64,000 nucleotides of DNA from Salvator merianae (Eukaryota; Chordata; Lepidosauria; Squamata; Teiidae). The notes under the pieces were generated by a model that worked only from the letters and a program-made list of their open reading frames with translations, was not told the DNA's origin and ran no database searches. Position numbers and translations under genes: made by a program. Shown here one piece after another: positions 46,011 to 59,000 of this stretch. Position 1 is the stretch's first letter; every line of letters begins with the position of its first letter. The stretch covers positions 9,779,677 through 9,843,676 of the forward strand of contig QVOM02000103.1 of the NCBI GenBank assembly GCA_003586115.2, in the 5' to 3' direction.

Positions 46011-46139
46011 TTATTTGTGAAGTTGTCTTTGATTCTTATTAAGTTTTCCTCTCAAAGTTTTTCCCATATATTACTTTTAATTGCATGAGATAATTGTTGT
46101 ATATGAGATAATTGTAGTATATAATCTTGTATATTTAGG

Positions 46140-46267
46140 CCATTGAATAAATGCTGCTAGGCTACATTCAGTGGAGGCAAAAATAAGAGCTATAATGAAG
46201 CACAACTACCAATTACTTTGTCAGAAGTGAAAGCATTTCTAGGCCTGTTGAATTACTATAGTAAATT
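46140..46267 (+). mobile_element. Gypsy LTR retrotransposon fragment, end of RT
   Basis: The translation shows SVEAKIRAI and, after a frameshift, LSEVKAFLGLLNYYSKFF, the conserved RT thumb segment of gypsy pol that precedes RNase H. The element resumes at 48362 after a 2.1 kb L1. The upstream RT is not recognisable. No LTR was found. Confidence 0.75.
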
Positions 46268-48361
46268 CTTTTCTTTTTTTTTTAACTTCTTTATTTAAGA
46301 AAAAGCTGTTATGAAACAAGTACATATGAAATGTACAGGCATACTCAGTAATGAAAAAGAAATAAAATAAAATAACAAATACTAGTAACTAACGATCAAT
46401 TAAACCAAGCACTGTCGAGTAGTATGTCTATACATTAACTACCTTTACATTCATTGAAATGAAAAGAGAAATTAAGATAGTAACAGGTTAAAAGTTTCTA
46501 TTGAGGGATGGTAAACAGTGTTCATAGAAATACCAAACTTCACTGGGGCTGCCATATGTCCATAAATAATAGTTTTGGAGATCGACCTTGCATAACTCGA
46601 AATTGAAAAGTAATTAACTCCTTAATAGCCAAATTCCATAGCCTATTATACAACACTGAAAGTGTAAGCAAGCTTTGATTTTTCCATGAATAGGCAATAG
46701 CTTGTTTAGCTGCAATTAAAAGAAAATTTAACAAGGTTTTATGGATGATACAATGATTACTGGTCTCATAATAATTAAGCAAGTTAAATTCTGGAGTTAA
46801 AATAACGTTCACATTCTGTATCTTAATGACTTCCAGTTGTACAGTTTGCCAAAAAGAATAAGCTATAGGATATTGCCACCACATATGCATGAAATGATCA
46901 ATTTGATGACATCCATGCCAACAAGGTGAAATTTATGTAAACATTCTTGATAAAATAAGTGGAGTAAGGTATGATGTGTAATCGACTTTAAACACCAGTT
47001 CTTTAACTGCTGCTGACTTCTCTTTTGCTAAATTATAAGTTATAGCTGATAACCAGTCAGTATGTGGCAATGTTATCCCTAAATCTGTTTTCCATTTAGA
47101 ATATAAGATTTCCATACATAGTGTGGGGTAATTAGCTAAAGTCTTATAAAACAATGAAACCAAACCTTTTTGAGAATTAAGTATAAAACATAATTGAGTT
47201 TCAAATTCTGTCTGCGATCTATATATAGCTTCAATACAATCAATTGAATTTAAAACTTTATACATAGCATGCTTTATGAACCAGTATTTAGATAGTGATT
47301 GTAAATAGGTCTGCCAATTCTTGTTCAGAAGGAATGGGCTGTTTAAATAATAGAAAAAACAGTGTTACATAGTTTAGACAAGTGTGTGTTGTTTAAGTTT
47401 AAGATTGGATTTAAAATGAACTTTAATGGAGTAAATGGGGAAGGGTAAGGAATTTTTTTTCTTTCCAAGAGTACCAACTTTTCAAAGTGGCATATCTATA
47501 TGGATTCTTAATATTCTTTAAGATGATATTTAATGAGAATAAAGTATATTAACATAACTGTTATTTGGGGGGGGAGGTGTTCTTGCAGCTCATACATTAC
47601 CCTCCAGAGTCTAGTAGGATTTTCAAAAGAAAAGATTGTCCTAATATGGAACGCATAATAGTAGTACTCTATATTCAGGACACACACACACAGCCTCAAC
47701 CTTCCTTAGTTCTATAAAGAAACTGAGAGCAGGTCCATGCCCTTTTTCTTTTAAAAATAAACTGCATTACAGTTTTGTTCCAATGTTTAAATATATGATC
47801 TGATATATGTATCGGTAAACATAAAATATAAAAGTTTGGGGACACAAATCATTTTGGAAGCAGCTATGCATCCTAATAATGACAAATTAAGTTTTTCTCA
47901 ATTATGTAAGTCTTGTCTGACTTTTTTCCAAGCCACTTTGTAATTTAGTTTATAAAAGGAAGTGAGATTTTGGGATATATACATACTCAAATATCTAAAG
48001 CCTCTATGAGCATTTCTTATACTCGTTTTACTATAAATGTACTTGGAGAGATAGTTTTATAAAGTGCTGAGGATTTAGTAAAATTAAGTCCTGAAGCTAA
48101 ATAAAAATCATGAAACTCCTTTCAGAAATGATATATTTCCTCACCTGGTGAACTTGAAAATAATAAACAATCATCAACATATAAATTGCAAAACACTTTA
48201 ATGGAATCTAAATTATAGCCATTAATGTTTAGATTAGATAAAATATGTTTAATAAAGGACTCCATAACTAAAGTGAAAAAGGTGAGAGATAAAGGGTAAG
48301 CTTGTTTTGTTCCAGAATTTATCGAAAATGGTGAGGATAACGTACTATAGTACATTCTTAA
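46268..48361 (-). mobile_element. L1-type LINE inserted in the gypsy element (minus)
   Basis: A T-run at 46271-46285 marks the 3' poly-A tail on the minus strand. Going left from 48361 the minus strand encodes SPFSINSGTKQ and the catalytic NLYVDDCLLFSS box (48364-48122), SDxx-region scraps, a YYYAFHIRTIFSF block (47699-47508), MYKVLNSIDCIEAIYRSQTE (47265 onward) and the HMWWQYPIAYSFW motif (about 46888-46850). It is 5'-truncated within the RT palm and contains stops. Gypsy coding flanks it on both sides. Confidence 0.85.
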
Positions 48362-48975
48362 CAAATTTGTGATGCATCACCATATGGGCTAGGGACAGGG
48401 TTGGCCCATAAGATGTTGGGTGGGTCAGAACTTCCTATTAACTATGCATCAAGGGCATTGGCCCCAGCAGAAAAGAATTAGAATGTGAACCATTTGCAAT
48501 AGTTTGGGGAATCTTTAGAAAGAAGTCATTCATATTTCTGCAGTACATATTTTGTTCTTTGTTCAGATCATGGACCATTAGTAGGATCTTTTAGAGAAGA
48601 GAATCCAGTTCATTTATTAGCTTCTTCTAGGATGCAAAGATGGGCATTAACATTATCAGCATATGATTATATTTTGCATATAAACCAGGACAGCTATGGG
48701 TCATGCTGATACTCTAAACAGACTACCTTTGCCAGATGTCTTTAGCTGCCTATCTAAAGTATGGAGGATGTTGCTTAGGAGATGACCAGAGATAGTGGAC
48801 CGTAATTGACCAACCTACTGGAGACAATGGGATTCACTGAGTATTCAGGAAGTGTGTATGTTGACTAGGTCTAGATTGGTTATTCCTCCTAAGTGCCAGA
48901 ATATGGTTTTGACATTATTATATGAAGGGCACCCAGGCATTGTTTGTATGAAAGTATTAGCTTGTATAGCCTTAG
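48362..48975 (+). mobile_element. Gypsy LTR retrotransposon fragment, RNase H and integrase zinc finger
   Basis: It begins with DASPYGLGTGLAHK and INYASRALAPAEKN (RNase H start, 48371-48480), has CSDHGPL and MQRWALTLSAYDYIL (about 48560-48675), a degraded tail, and then SRLVIPPKCQNMVLTLLYE and GHPGIVCMK (48870-48950), the HHCC-type zinc finger of integrase. The remainder of integrase and the LTRs are lost. Between this and the fragment ending at 46267, about 70 codons of the normal protein are missing in addition to the L1 insertion. It is an inactive relic, described only, with no reconstruction. Confidence 0.8.
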
Positions 48976-49619
48976 ACATGTTTGATAGCCTTAGACAAAA
49001 AAAGGAAATTGACAGCACAGAATTTGTCAAATTACTAGATACAGAATTGACAGAATGTATTTTTTCAACCACAGGTCATAACAAAATGTTAAAAACTAGG
49101 ATAATTACAGTATCTGTTGGTAATTACTTTAGAAGCTCCTGTAGCTTGGTAGCTTCTAAGACGAAGCATGCAAGTTTCCAGATAATAAATTCTTTCTCAT
49201 ATGTCAATAAAAACACAATCTTGTATGTATATGGCCATAATTCTCTCTTTCCTAGTAATGGTAATAAATATTTGTATGTGCAGATTTAGAAATTGGACAG
49301 TAGAACAAGTAATGGCATAGATCCTCAGTGCCACCTATTAGACAAGGACACATGCAAGGATGATATGGTGTCTCAGAATATTGGTCATCTTAGATAGCTG
49401 TCTTCATTTGCAGTATCCAAAGCCTCGTTAGGGCAATTCTCATAGATGCATCACCAATAAAGTTGAGATAGTTTTCACAAACAATTTGCTCGATAGAGAC
49501 TAGATCCTCTTGGATGCAAATGTATCTCACTCTGGTTTTGAAAAGTGAAATTGTACCAGGTGTTCCAGAGGCTTAGTATCTAAAATATATTTGTGTCTAC
49601 AGTTTCATAGAGACACACA
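48976..49619. other. No clear gene; retroelement-derived debris
   Basis: A 145-codon frame at 48852-49289 starts inside the gypsy integrase finger and then leaves it after about 40 codons, so the remainder is chance. 49300-49600 may be debris of a LINE, but I cannot name it. Confidence 0.4.
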
Positions 49620-50279
49620 GCTGTTAAAATTGAAGCAAAATTGGGAAGGAGATTTAGATTCAAGAATGGCAATGAGTGCTGTCATTTTGCTTTTATGGGC
49701 CTGCTGCTAATATTAGAGAAATGCAAATTGTATACTAGTGGGATGCTACACCAACTCTTAACACAATTTGTTAAGGTGGCACTGCTCAAGTTAGAGGGGA
49801 ACTTACTTTCATTTATGGTGGTCTTGTGACTCTGTGGTTACCTTCTGGACAAAGATATATCAAGAAATTCAAGATAAAATTAATTAGCCTTTTGCTTTCT
49901 CTCCTGTCCTATGTCTATTACATATTTATTACATATTACATATTTATGAAGGACCCAATTCTTCTACCAAATCTAAATCACTACTTAATTATCTCCTATT
50001 AGCGACCAAGATGAAGATTGCACAAAACTGAAAAATTCATAAAACATTAACTTTACAGGCTTGGTATAACCAATTATGGTGAATTGTTTCAGCTGAGGAT
50101 ATTTCTCTGCAGGTGAGAAGGATGCTTATAAGGAACAAAATCAAATGGAAATCATTGCTGTCTAGAATTAATCAGAGATCTGATTGAAATATTCCTTCCT
50201 ATCATCTACAATTTGATTGTGGTAAATCATAAAATTATATGAGGTAAACTGTGCTGTATTACTGAACTGACGCTCAAAC
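49620..50279 (+). mobile_element. L1-type LINE 3' fragment (plus)
   Basis: The translation at about 49800-49885 reads TYFHLWWSCDSVVTFWTKIY, the L1 C-terminal HxWW block with following FW, and at about 50060-50155 AWYNQLW then ISLQVRRML and KIKWKSLLSRI, matching the end of L1 ORF2. Frames are broken and the copy is 5'-truncated. Confidence 0.75.
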
Positions 50280-51290
50280 ATTTTTTTTCAATCGTATTTA
50301 TTGTATGGTTCATAAACAAATCTGGACTGGAGCAGTGATTGCTCTGCCTACTATTATTGGTGCTGTGATATGTTTTTAGTTAGTGACATGATGAGTATGA
50401 TGCATGCTTAATTTTCAGAATTGTACAGTGCTTTTTACATTCCATTTTCACAATAAAAAAAGATAAATTGTTTCCATGTTGCTTTTCAAGGAAAAAATAT
50501 TCAGGGTTGAAATCAGGAAGCAATATAAATCTAGATAGAGAAGAGAGCCAAAATGAATGTTTGGTGGAGCTAGATTTCATCTGTCCAATCAAGAGAGTTT
50601 AGGTAGTCAGTGAACTGGAGATGCTTTGAACCTAGCCTAGAATGAATGTTAGCTTTTACTGAATCTAGCCCTGTTCCAGCACATAGAAAGGCTGTAGGTA
50701 TGCCCTTAGGTTGTCCTAATAATATTTTCAGCATCTTGTTTTGGGGATAATCTATATCACGAGTGGATGATATGCCCCATAGCTCAGCACCATATGTAAG
50801 AATAGGGATGAGCTTTGTTTTGTGAAACTGTTGTTCCCCTTTAACTCTCCAGGATTTTAAGATGCTATTTAATGTCCAATCAGTCTTTAATTTTGGGTTA
50901 AGAAATGCAATAGCCAGCAACCAGGTGATGTAAAGTAGACCAAGATGTTGAAAAGGGGACACCTGCTCAATGTATTTGCTCTTTTTGATTTCCATTCCCA
51001 AACCAAAACTTTAATTTTGTCACAATTGACAGACAGAGCACTGGTTTTGCAGTAGTCATCTAGTGCATCTAATAATTTTTGTAGGCCAATCTGGGTATGT
51101 GACAGGAGGACCAGGGTCATCTGTATAAAGCAAAATAGAAAACTTCTTATTTCCAATATTTACTGGAAAACAGAAACCAGCACTGGGTGCCAAACTACTA
51201 GACATCATCTTCCAAAGGTGCCTTTGTGCCCATGGGAATGGCCACACATGCCTTGGGAAAATGCTTTTGGTCACGGCAGATGCTCATTCT
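50280..51290 (-). mobile_element. Non-LTR retrotransposon RT fragment, clade uncertain (minus)
   Basis: A T-run at 50280-50288 looks like the tail. On the minus strand the palm ends with ILLYTDD (about 51130), shifts frame, and continues VLLSHTQIGLQKLLDALDDY and LSVNCDKIKVLV (51156-50887). It then shows YIEQVSPFQHLGLLY, KLIPILTYGAELWG and QNKMLKILLGQPKGIPTAFL (50960-50690). The VxxSKTK, EQVxxFxYLG and YGAELW strings belong to a Jockey/I-like LINE group seen in squamates (possibly Vingi). Frameshifts and truncation make it inactive. Confidence 0.7.
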
Positions 51291-51904
51291 AATTGGACTG
51301 AGGTCTCCCCTATCCTATAACAGCAGAAACCATGACTGATAGACTATGCCTTACCTTTTCAGCCTTTAGATTACCAGAAGTGGTTGTAAATGATAATAGG
51401 CTTTGTGAATGGGGTTTGTAAGTGAGCTCTTTTGGGAGTTCGTGAATAAAAATAACATTCAACATGTTTGAATATCCCCATACAACACTATCTCCAATAG
51501 ATTGAAATGACTGTTCAAAGGGTAAAGGAAGAATTTAAATTGATGGCGCACCAATGATTGGAAACTAAATTAGCTTGACTTTCTCTTCTAGTATAGGATT
51601 ATACCCCAGAGTATAACAAGTAAGTCACCAGGAGAATTACGGATGGGCACCAGTTATGTTCATACATGGATTTGTTCCATCCATGGGGAAGTTGCTAACA
51701 CAGCAGGTGCACAATCACCCCCACCCCAACGTGCTAAGGAAGTCATTGTGATAAAGAAGTTAATGAATCATTTTCTTCTAGTTGCTCTACTTCATCTTTT
51801 ATTTATTTATTTCTTTAATCATTTTAGGTTTTTCTGGCTTTGATGTGTGTTCCACTCTGGGTATCATGAGGGATGGTATATATATTTTTATAGATAGAAT
51901 AAAG
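51291..51904. other. No gene seen
   Basis: AT-rich without supported features. An ATTTATTTATTT run lies at 51800-51815. Confidence 0.4.
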
Positions 51905-53790
51905 AAGTAAATAATGCGAGACTTCAGTTACCCACACACTAGCTGGGTAAATGTTTGCTCAAATTATGACAGAGAGGTAAAAATTTTAGATACCTATGAA
52001 TGGCTGTACGCTGGAGCAATTGGCCATAGAACCAACAAAGAAAGGGGCATCCTAGAATTAATCTTAGGCAGCACTCAGGACTTGGGGGGAGAAATAGATA
52101 CAGGCTACACTACCACAAATGGAGAGTATAGTGATCATGAAGGACTGGTTGCTGCCACCACAAAGGCAAGGCATGTGATGACTCCATGTCTCATTCCCAC
52201 ACTGTTTTTGAAGCTGGGAAATGTAAGTTGCCCAATTTTTAACATGCTGCATGGAAGTCAGCCATTTTCAGCATGATAAAAAACAATTCTGGGCAAATGT
52301 GGAGAAGCTAGATTACTCACATGGCCACTTTGTATCTATATAGCATCATATGAGTGCCTAGGGTGGCCAGTGTCCTCAGAATCCATTTTTCCTTTCTGTG
52401 GCAAGGATGTCTCTGAGTAAACCTGCTGGCTCGCAGAGATATGCTGCAGGTCCAGTGGCACCACCAGAACATGGATGTCAGGCCGCTTAGGCCCTCATTG
52501 GGTGTGCACTAAACCTGATGTGTACCATAGTGCAATGAAATTTCACATTTATAAAGGTGGAAAATTGCAAAGTAAGTCATGTTCCACTTCAAAAGAGGGG
52601 ACATTTCAAAACTGAGAAGGCAAAAAAAGAAATTGAAAAGGAAGCTTCTCTCCAGAAATCTTTGTTATTTAAAACCCACTACAGAAGATGCTCAATTACA
52701 GTGTATTCTGAAGGTTAAGAAAAGAACCACCAAGACGAAGAACAGACTGACATGATTGACTTCTGCTATCAATTTAGCTATTAAAAGTACAATAAAATAC
52801 AATTTATTGTTACAGTCATAGACCAGTATAGCTATTAAAAGTAAGAAAGTATCCTTAAGAAAGTGGAAGTCTTCTCCTAATGAAAAAAAACAAAAGGAAA
52901 CCTACAAACTGAAAATGAAAATACTCAGTGACAGATGCAAAGAAAAATTTGAAGATCATATCATTAAAACTATAAAGGTAATAAAATATCTTTAAATAAA
53001 TAAAATACAGGAAACTGGTAAGGGAGATCATTGATTCCCCTGAATGATGATAAAGCCAAAGATGTCCCAAAAACAGCAAAGAAACTACAAAGAAGCTAAA
53101 TGGATTGTTTGCATATGTCCTTACAGCAGAGAAATTGGGGCAGACCTTGTGTTTGTGTTCTCCGTAATGGTATGTCTTAGTGCCAAATTAAACATCAACA
53201 AACCACCAGCTCTATATGACATCTACCCAAATGTTATTAAGGAGATCAAAGCTGCATAGAAATCAAAGCAATATTCTTTACTTTCTTCACTTTGCTGCAC
53301 TGGAGGGGTGTATCTTTATTGATTTAGTCAACAGATTTTTGTATTACAAAAATTTGTACTACAGATTTTTTAATAAATTATTTTTTTAAAAGAAAGTTGA
53401 GATTGCTGACTTCCTAAGGAAAAAGAAAAGCAACCTATTGGTATATTCTAATTCCATAGTCAAAGACTGGAAGGTGGCCAACATAACTCCAATTTTCAAA
53501 AGGGCTCAAGGGAAGACCCAGAAAATTATAGGCTTGTCAACTTAATCTCTGTTCCAAGGATGTTAGTGGAAACCACTATTAAAGAAAAAAATTACCAAGC
53601 ATTTAAAGTCCCTGGTTTTATCTCAGTTTGACACCTTTAAAGGAAAGTCCTGTCTTTCTAGCTTTTGATTGTGTGAATAGATATCTGTATAAGGAAAATC
53701 TGGCAAACATTGTATACCTGGGCTTTTAAAAAAAATTTCATAAAGTCCCTCATCAAAGACCCTTTAGCAAGCAGGATCCTGACAGCCAGC
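51905..53790 (+). mobile_element. CR1 LINE, endonuclease end through early RT (plus)
   Basis: RDFSYPHTSWVNVCSN (51917-51965) corresponds to the GDFN-type catalytic block of the CR1 endonuclease, followed by RTNKERGILELILG and EYSDHEGLV (about 52030-52145), the terminal SDH motif. The linker (52600-53000) leads to LNINKPPALYDIYPNVIKEI (about 53190-53250, equivalent to the NKSPGPDGIHP block) and VANITPIFKRAQ plus KGKSCLSS (53475-53665). It carries stops and frameshifts. Complementary in coverage to the minus-strand CR1 at 19439-21372, which lacks the endonuclease. Confidence 0.85.
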
Positions 53791-56444
53791 ATCCAGATGG
53801 GCAAGAGGCTCAGAATCCATCACAATAGTAGGAGGCTTACCAGCAACATGAAAGTTCCACTCCTGCAAGATTTCCATCCAAGTGGTCTTCACAATGGATC
53901 AGAAATTTTCCCAGAGGTCAGCCATTTTGAATTTGATGATGTTTCATCCTGGGTAGAAGCTGTCCTGTTAATTCATCTCCTCCATCATCCTGTCACTCTA
54001 CGTGGAGGCAGAGGTGAATTTGCTGCCAGTCTGCTCTTGGAGTGCTTTATCCAACCCTGAAATTGCTTGGCTACTGTGCCCCTGGGGTGGCCTGTAAGCC
54101 AGTTGGGTACAAATCTTTTGTCACTCTCCTTTCTCTGTGCTAAAATACGGTCATGATGTTTTTGACATCACTGAAATGGGTTTATCTAGATGCTTTAAAA
54201 ATGCTCCTTTCTGCACTGTCATTTCTATGTAATTCTACTGATAATTTAAAAATAAATTTGAAAAATAAAATGTTAAAGGTCCATTCTTACTCTGGATTGT
54301 ACACTTTTTTCTTCTAGTGGAAGCAGGCCATGAAATGAAGTGAGGAAACGAAGCCCATACAAAAGCTATACATGCTATTTAGGAAAGCAATATTTTATTT
54401 AGCCTCTTCTTCTATTGTTTGGTTAAAGCAGGGGGAGAGAATCTGCACGATAGACAAGCCCATGTAATATATTACCTCTTTGGCTTAGGTGGACAGCAGC
54501 AGGGGATTGTAATAAGGATGTGGTAATACACCACAAGGAATCTGTAGACTCATAAAACTTGACCTTATAAATCTCTGTGTTTATCAATTCCATACAGCAG
54601 CCACTCCCTGTGGTGGAAGTCTCAGACCAATAAACCTGCAGTTGATAAGCATCCCATTTATCTTTGATATTTTCCCCTAAGCAAACTAATCATAGTACAT
54701 TAATAACCTCTGTAAAAATTGGAATGTCATCTAAAAGCTCAGGTACCATCAGATCCTTATGCTACATATAATTAAAATCTTCAGAAAATCATCTGGGTTT
54801 ATTAAAGTATCATAGAGATGTCCAATCTATCTTTTCTTTCAAAGTGGCTTCTTTAATTGTCATCCTCGAATTCTATTTACTCAAATTGTTTAGCCAATTG
54901 ATTATTTAATATGTCATTCCTTCAAAGGTTTTTTATAGTAAAAAGCAACAAAAATCTCTTTCGGAGCTGCTGATTAGTTCTTTGTAAAAGATACTATTGC
55001 AAGGATACTGATATTCCATTCTTGATCATATATTAATGATAATACTCTTGCATAGCCCAACAGTGTGGTGTGTCTAAAAAATAGAGCAGAGAACAGCAAG
55101 ACCCAGATTTGAATCTCTCTTCTGCCATGAACTTACCAAGTAAGCTTAGATCACTTGTCCTCCCTATTTATGTCCACCTTTGTGATAGAGTAAATGGTCA
55201 AAAATAGTAAGCTACCTTTCGGGTCTGTTGCACAGATTACTGAAATCTCGTATTTTAAGAATTCGGGCCTTACATAGATATAGTAGCATATCCTTTGATT
55301 CTAATTAAGTTTTAAACTGCTTTAGAAATTAAGATTAAGACACATAATAGTGGCATGGGAGGCAAGACAGTGGTGAAGGAGACAAATGCATTTTCTGAGC
55401 TGTGCTTCAAAGATAATCAGCCTCTCACAAGAGCCAAGCAGCAACTGGCCTATAGACCCAGTATGAACTCTACCACTAAGAGATGAAACAGTTTCTTGAA
55501 CTGTGCTATGAACCAGGGCAACCTGACCTTGTGCAAGGGCTTTGTTTATTATGGGTATGAAACAGTGCAAGCATAACAAGGTTGCTCTCCTCTTGTGAAG
55601 GAGCTGTAAGAACTAATACAACAAAACACTGAATACCTGATGGAACAGAAGGCCAAAGGCCTGGTGGATGGAAAGGGTTAAGGATGCACCAAATCAATAA
55701 TAAATCTCTTTAGTGCTATTCTTAGGTTGATAAGTTTATTGGTTTTATTTTTAATATGAAATGTTTTATTGAATGTTGTGACTGACCCAGAGATGTTTAG
55801 TGTCTGAAATAAACAGCAATGAATACATAATATCTTAAATAAAATACATGCTATTGTTTCTTTAATCATCTTTGACTATGAAATGTCATGTTTAGTCCTC
55901 GCAAAAATCAAATCAAGAAACAACTTCTCTAAAAACCATTAGTAGTTACACATTTTAAGAAAAATGTCACATAGATATTCAAATTGTGAACATCCCACTT
56001 AAAATGTGATTGCTTTGTAAGCTTGAAAATGTGGTAGCATTTCAGCTATCTTCATAGTAAATTTATCCACAGGCATTCCACCCCCAAGAAAATATTTAAC
56101 TTAAAAGCAGGGGAATCATGCAGCCCCTGCTATATTTCAAGCTAAAAAATTATCATATGAAAATTTGTATTAGTTTTCAAAAATCCATCAGCACATAACA
56201 ATGACAACTTCATGTCGCTTTCATCCATTGGAATCTCCTATTATACCCAGAATCATACATATTGCTTTCTTCTTTTTTATTTCTATTTATTTAAAACAAA
56301 TTAAAGTACAGAGAAAAAATTACAACATATAATCTTAAATCTATCTCACTAAAACAATTGTTATTGATATCCAAAATATCTCAGAACTCTGAACTCTTCA
56401 AGCATTCATGCAACCCTTTCACATAAAAAAGATCATTTGTTGTT
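53791..56444. other. No gene seen
   Basis: The 116-codon frame at 53710-54060 begins in CR1 and continues into unknown sequence with no domain. The rest is AT-rich and single-copy-looking, with no RNA genes recognised. 56280-56350 resembles an L1-type inverted tail. Confidence 0.4.
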
Positions 56445-56776
56445 TACTGGTAAATACTGGATAGCAGAAAATGGAAACTAGCTGATCAGTTAACTAAAGA
56501 AAATTGGTATAATGAAACATGGGACATTATGTTGTATTAATATCTAATGACACAAAAAACAAAAACCCAAGCATATGAAACAAAGAAAGAATTTCAACAA
56601 ACTTGGCAGAAGGAATACCAGATCTAGAACCTATTCAACTCCCACAAAAATTAACACAAGTAACACAAGCCTACAAGATAAGAATGGAACTTTCAGGCAA
56701 GTGGTAGGTTTGCAGTGAGGGATTAAGGGATTGTTATGGCTCACATGCTGTAACAAGATATATGATTTTAAATGTA

Positions 56777-57893
<1,117 letters not shown>

Positions 57894-57925
57894 TATATAT
57901 ACAAATAATAATAAAGAAAGAAAAA

Positions 57926-58610
57926 AAATATTTTCTTTGTACTGACAATTTTAAAATAATGAACAAAATCCTCCCATGTTTTACTGAAAAGTGTCCTGGT
58001 GTGATGAACACTAGGACACTGATGAATTTATTGAGTTAATTGAAGACTGTGTCCCAGAACTGTTGAATTTTTGCACACTCCCACTAGATATGTTAGTATG
58101 TTACAATAATACCACACTCTCTCCAGCAATTACAAGATATTGTTTGAAATCTCTGCTATATCGCCTGCAATATAATACCAACACTGTATTCATTTCAGTT
58201 TATTTGTTCTACTTTGTGAGATTGATTTTAACAGTTTCTGTCTCCATAATGAATTCAATGTTTTCTCCATCTGTATTCATACAAAGTTCCATTTCTCATA
58301 TTTTTAAATGTCTAGGTTTGTGTTTCAGAAATTTTCAGGAGTATGTTATAATTTTTTGACACTGATGCTTTAAAAATTACCTCTTATAATGGAATTATTT
58401 TTTCAAAATCAGTGAGGAGTGAATAATACCTCCTTTACTTCTCTATCTTTTAAGAAAGTTAAAATTTGCTTGTGATTAGCCAGTTTATACATAAGATTTT
58501 AACACTTTGATTTAGTTCCCAGTTGGATAAAAATCTTCCATTCATGGAGCAGTCTCTCGGCGTTTCTGCATAGACCTTTAATATAGATTAAGGGTCTGTG
58601 TAATACACTT
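57926..58610 (-). mobile_element. Probable L1-type LINE fragment (minus), degraded
   Basis: The minus-strand translation near 58195-58070 reads CWYYIAGDIAEI, a stop, and then LERVWYYCNILTY, which resembles the WYxTP...HMWW region of L1 ORF2 in degraded form. No tail or catalytic motif can be shown, so the call is tentative. Confidence 0.35.
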
Positions 58611-58689
58611 CTAGACATCATAGATCTGTACATAAGTGTGGATCTATGAGGCCATGCCCCTCGTTAGTCTACTTTGTCTGCATTAGACA

Positions 58690-59000
58690 GAGCATGATCC
58701 ATTTAATCAGGTCTATCAGTGGACCAGCATGGCCCTGGTTCAGAACACTGGAGGCATGCAGAAGGCATGCCTCCCATATTTGGGACTACCAGAGGGTGCC
58801 TTTCAGTGGTGTGCCATAGTGCACCACTGAAAAACACCCCTAGAGGCCCCGAGGCTAGGAACATTTATTCCTATCCCTCAGGGGCACAGGGGTGCAGCAA
58901 CAAAACTTTCACAAGTTCCCAGGCTGCACCATGGGCTGATCCAGATCAGTGCCATTGGTGTAGATGGTGGTGATCTCATCCACAATTTCCCATACCATCA
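58690..59000. mobile_element. Fold-back repeat, family C copy 3
   Basis: The core 58794-58839 is palindromic, with perfect 11-base arms TTTCAGTGGTG (58801-58811) and CACCACTGAAA (58822-58832). Phrases shared with 15616-15970 include GGAGGCATGCAGA. The ends are not defined. Confidence 0.5.

Noticed and set aside
53710..54060. 116-codon frame after the CR1 fragment
   Set aside because: The first codons belong to CR1. The rest has no domain and no start context of its own.
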